Shown here: in pieces, positions 4,873 to 6,391 of the stretch
How positions within the stretch are numbered: position 1 is the first letter of the stretch
Layout of the letters: each line of letters opens with the position of its first letter
Assembly (NCBI GenBank): GCA_958346165.1
Contig: CATVQO010000083.1
Coordinates: forward strand, 1 to 6,391
DNA from: an uncultured Collinsella sp.
GTDB lineage: Bacteria > Actinomycetota > Coriobacteriia > Coriobacteriales > Coriobacteriaceae
DNA: 6,391 nucleotides
Reading direction: 5' to 3'
Translations under genes and position numbers: made by a program
The notes under the pieces: generated by a model
Seen by the model: only the letters and a program-made list of their open reading frames with translations
Database searches by the model: none
What the model was told of the DNA's origin: nothing

Positions 4873-6391
4873 GTGTCTGCAACCATCAAACCCTTCACCG
4901 ACGAGTTCGAAGAGTATGGTCGCGATGAGTCTCGCGCATCGGGCGAGGCCTCGAGCATCTCGTTTCCGACAACGGAAGACGAGGTCCGTGCCATTTTGGA
5001 AAAGCTCCATGCCGAGCGTGTCCCGGTAACGGTTCAGGGCGCCCGAACCGGCCTTGCCGCCGGTGCCGTGCCCCACGGCGGGCATATCCTCAATACTTCC
5101 CGTATGAATCGCTACTTGGGCCTTCGCCGCGATGAACAAGGCCAATTTCTGCTGCGCGTGGAGCCGGGCGTTGTGCTCTCGGAGCTGCGCAAGCAGCTGA
5201 GCAAGAAGGTGCTGCCGACTGCTGGTTGGGACCAGGCATCGCTTGAGGCCTACGAGGAGTTCCAAGAGGCCCCCGAGCAGTTCTTTCCCACCGATCCCAC
5301 CGAGGCATCTGCCTGTCTGGGCGGCATGGCGGCATGTAACGCCTCTGGTGCCCGCAGCTACGCCTACGGTCCCATGCGCCCACATATCACGGGACTCCAC
5401 GTCGCGCTGGCTGATGGCGATTTGCTTGAGCTTCAGCGCGGCGAGGCTTTTGCCCAGGGCCGCCACCTGTCGCTCGTGACGGCAGTGGGCCGTACGCTCG
5501 AGCTCGATCTTCCCGGCTATACCATGCCCAAGACAAAAAATGCCTCAGGCTATTTCGTTGCGGACGAAATGGACGCCATCGACCTCTTTATCGGTGCTTG
5601 CGGCACGCTCGGCGTTATCACCGAGCTCGAGATTGCCCTGCAGGCGGCGCCTGCGGTCGTTTGGGGTGTGAGCTGCTTTTTCGATAGCGAAGACAAGGCC
5701 GTGTCCTTTACCGATTCCGTGCGTCCCGTCCTGTCCCATGCGGCTGCCATCGAGTACTTCGACGCTGGCGCCCTGGATATTCTACGTCGCCAGCGCGAGC
5801 AGTCGACGGCGTTTGCCTCGCTGCCGGCGCTCGACAAAGAGGCCAAGGTCTGTGTGTACGTGGAGCTCGACTGCGATGACGAGGCCCAGGCGACCGAGGA
5901 ACTGTACCACCTGGGATGGGTGCTCGAGTTTGCGGGTGGCCGCGACGATGCGACATGGGTCGCGCGCACCGAGGTTGATCGCGAGTGCCAGCGGTTCTTC
6001 CGCCATGCGGTCCCCGAGAGCGTCAATATGCTTATCGACGAGCGTCGCCGCACGGATCCCACCATCACCAAACTGGGTTCGGACATGTCGGTGCCCAATG
6101 CACGCCTTGCCGATGTCGTGGTCCTCTATCGCCGCACACTGGCCGAAAGCGGGCTTGAATCTGCTGCCTGGGGGCACATCGGTAACAACCATCTGCATGT
6201 GAACATCCTGCCGCGCGATGCGCAGGACTACCGTCGCGGTGGCGAGCTGTTTGCCCAGTGGGCTGCGGAGGTAACGGCTATGGGCGGTGCCGTTTCTGCC
6301 GAGCACGGCGTCGGCAAGATCAAGGCGGGCTTCTTAGAGACGATGTACGGTCACGAGGCCATGGTCGAGTCGGCGCGGCTCAAGCTCCAGC
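4873..6391 (+). CDS. FAD-linked oxidase, GlcD / D-lactate dehydrogenase type, partial (3' end beyond right edge)
   Basis: The frame runs 506 residues from a GTG at 4873 to the right edge without a stop. GGGGGAG five bases upstream fixes the start. The N-terminal PCMH-type FAD domain (about 25-255) shows VQGARTGLAAGAV (54-66), LRVEPGVVLSELR, FFPTDPTEASACLGGMAACNASGARSYAYG (137-166), TKNASGY (221-227) and GACGTLGVITELEI (241-254). The C-terminal FAD-oxidase domain has WGHIGNNHLHVNI (433-445) and SAEHGVGKIK (475-484). These hold the residues (His435, His442, Asn444, Glu477, His478) that bind metal and substrate in D-lactate, glycolate and D-2-hydroxyglutarate dehydrogenases. The enzyme likely oxidises a D-2-hydroxyacid at the cytosolic face of the membrane, passing electrons to an acceptor; the substrate cannot be assigned. 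The usual GH.GDGN.H is here GH.GNNH.H, with the ligand histidines intact. The family's core is about 460 residues, so an extra C-terminal part, possibly an iron-sulphur module, may lie outside the window. Confidence 0.93.
   Translation, partial: MSATIKPFTDEFEEYGRDESRASGEASSISFPTTEDEVRAILEKLHAERVPVTVQGARTGLAAGAVPHGGHILNTSRMNRYLGLRRDEQGQFLLRVEPGVVLSELRKQLSKKVLPTAGWDQASLEAYEEFQEAPEQFFPTDPTEASACLGGMAACNASGARSYAYGPMRPHITGLHVALADGDLLELQRGEAFAQGRHLSLVTAVGRTLELDLPGYTMPKTKNASGYFVADEMDAIDLFIGACGTLGVITELEIALQAAPAVVWGVSCFFDSEDKAVSFTDSVRPVLSHAAAIEYFDAGALDILRRQREQSTAFASLPALDKEAKVCVYVELDCDDEAQATEELYHLGWVLEFAGGRDDATWVARTEVDRECQRFFRHAVPESVNMLIDERRRTDPTITKLGSDMSVPNARLADVVVLYRRTLAESGLESAAWGHIGNNHLHVNILPRDAQDYRRGGELFAQWAAEVTAMGGAVSAEHGVGKIKAGFLETMYGHEAMVESARLKLQ

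Noticed and set aside
5782..6306. Minus-strand open frames opposite the FAD oxidase (also at 4852-5466 and 5550-6098)
   Set aside because: They are antisense shadows of a high-GC gene with unmistakable conserved motifs on the plus strand.

Overview
The window looks like chromosomal DNA from a moderately GC-rich Gram-positive bacterium, most likely a member of the Coriobacteriia such as Collinsella. This is inferred from codon use, AGGAGG-type ribosome binding sites, a sortase-type LAQTG wall anchor and the mix of genes; no marker gene is present to prove it.

Layout from left to right. (1) 1-397, minus strand: the N-terminal 132 residues of a protein with a TerB_N domain, running off the left edge. 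(2) 486-1202, minus strand: a complete DUF554 (YqgA/YdfK-type) membrane protein. (3) 1321-4526, minus strand: a compact five-gene cluster, almost certainly one operon read right to left. Its genes encode a 98-residue cytosolic protein of unknown function; a 169-residue single-pass membrane protein overlapping it by 4 bases (ATGA); a 199-residue secreted beta-rich protein; a very small LAQTG wall-anchored protein overlapping the previous gene; and a 476-residue secreted cysteine-rich protein. (4) 4527-4872: an intergenic region between divergent genes, holding a good minus-strand promoter (TTGTCG-17-TATTTT), three 11-base direct repeats and an 8-base-pair inverted repeat. (5) From 4873, plus strand: a FAD-linked oxidase of the GlcD/D-lactate dehydrogenase type, cut by the right edge.

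The cluster in (3) is the accessory and most interesting part. Four of its five products carry export or membrane signals, and together they look like a small cell-surface assembly: a membrane protein with an outward beta domain, a secreted subunit, a minimal wall-attachment peptide, and a larger secreted protein whose C-terminal domain loosely resembles the secreted subunit. No sortase, chaperone or known pilin motif lies inside the window, so 'surface assembly' is an inference from gene order and targeting signals. The flanking genes (TerB_N, DUF554, FAD oxidase) appear to be independent units. No tRNA, rRNA, CRISPR array, transposase or convincing intrinsic terminator was seen.
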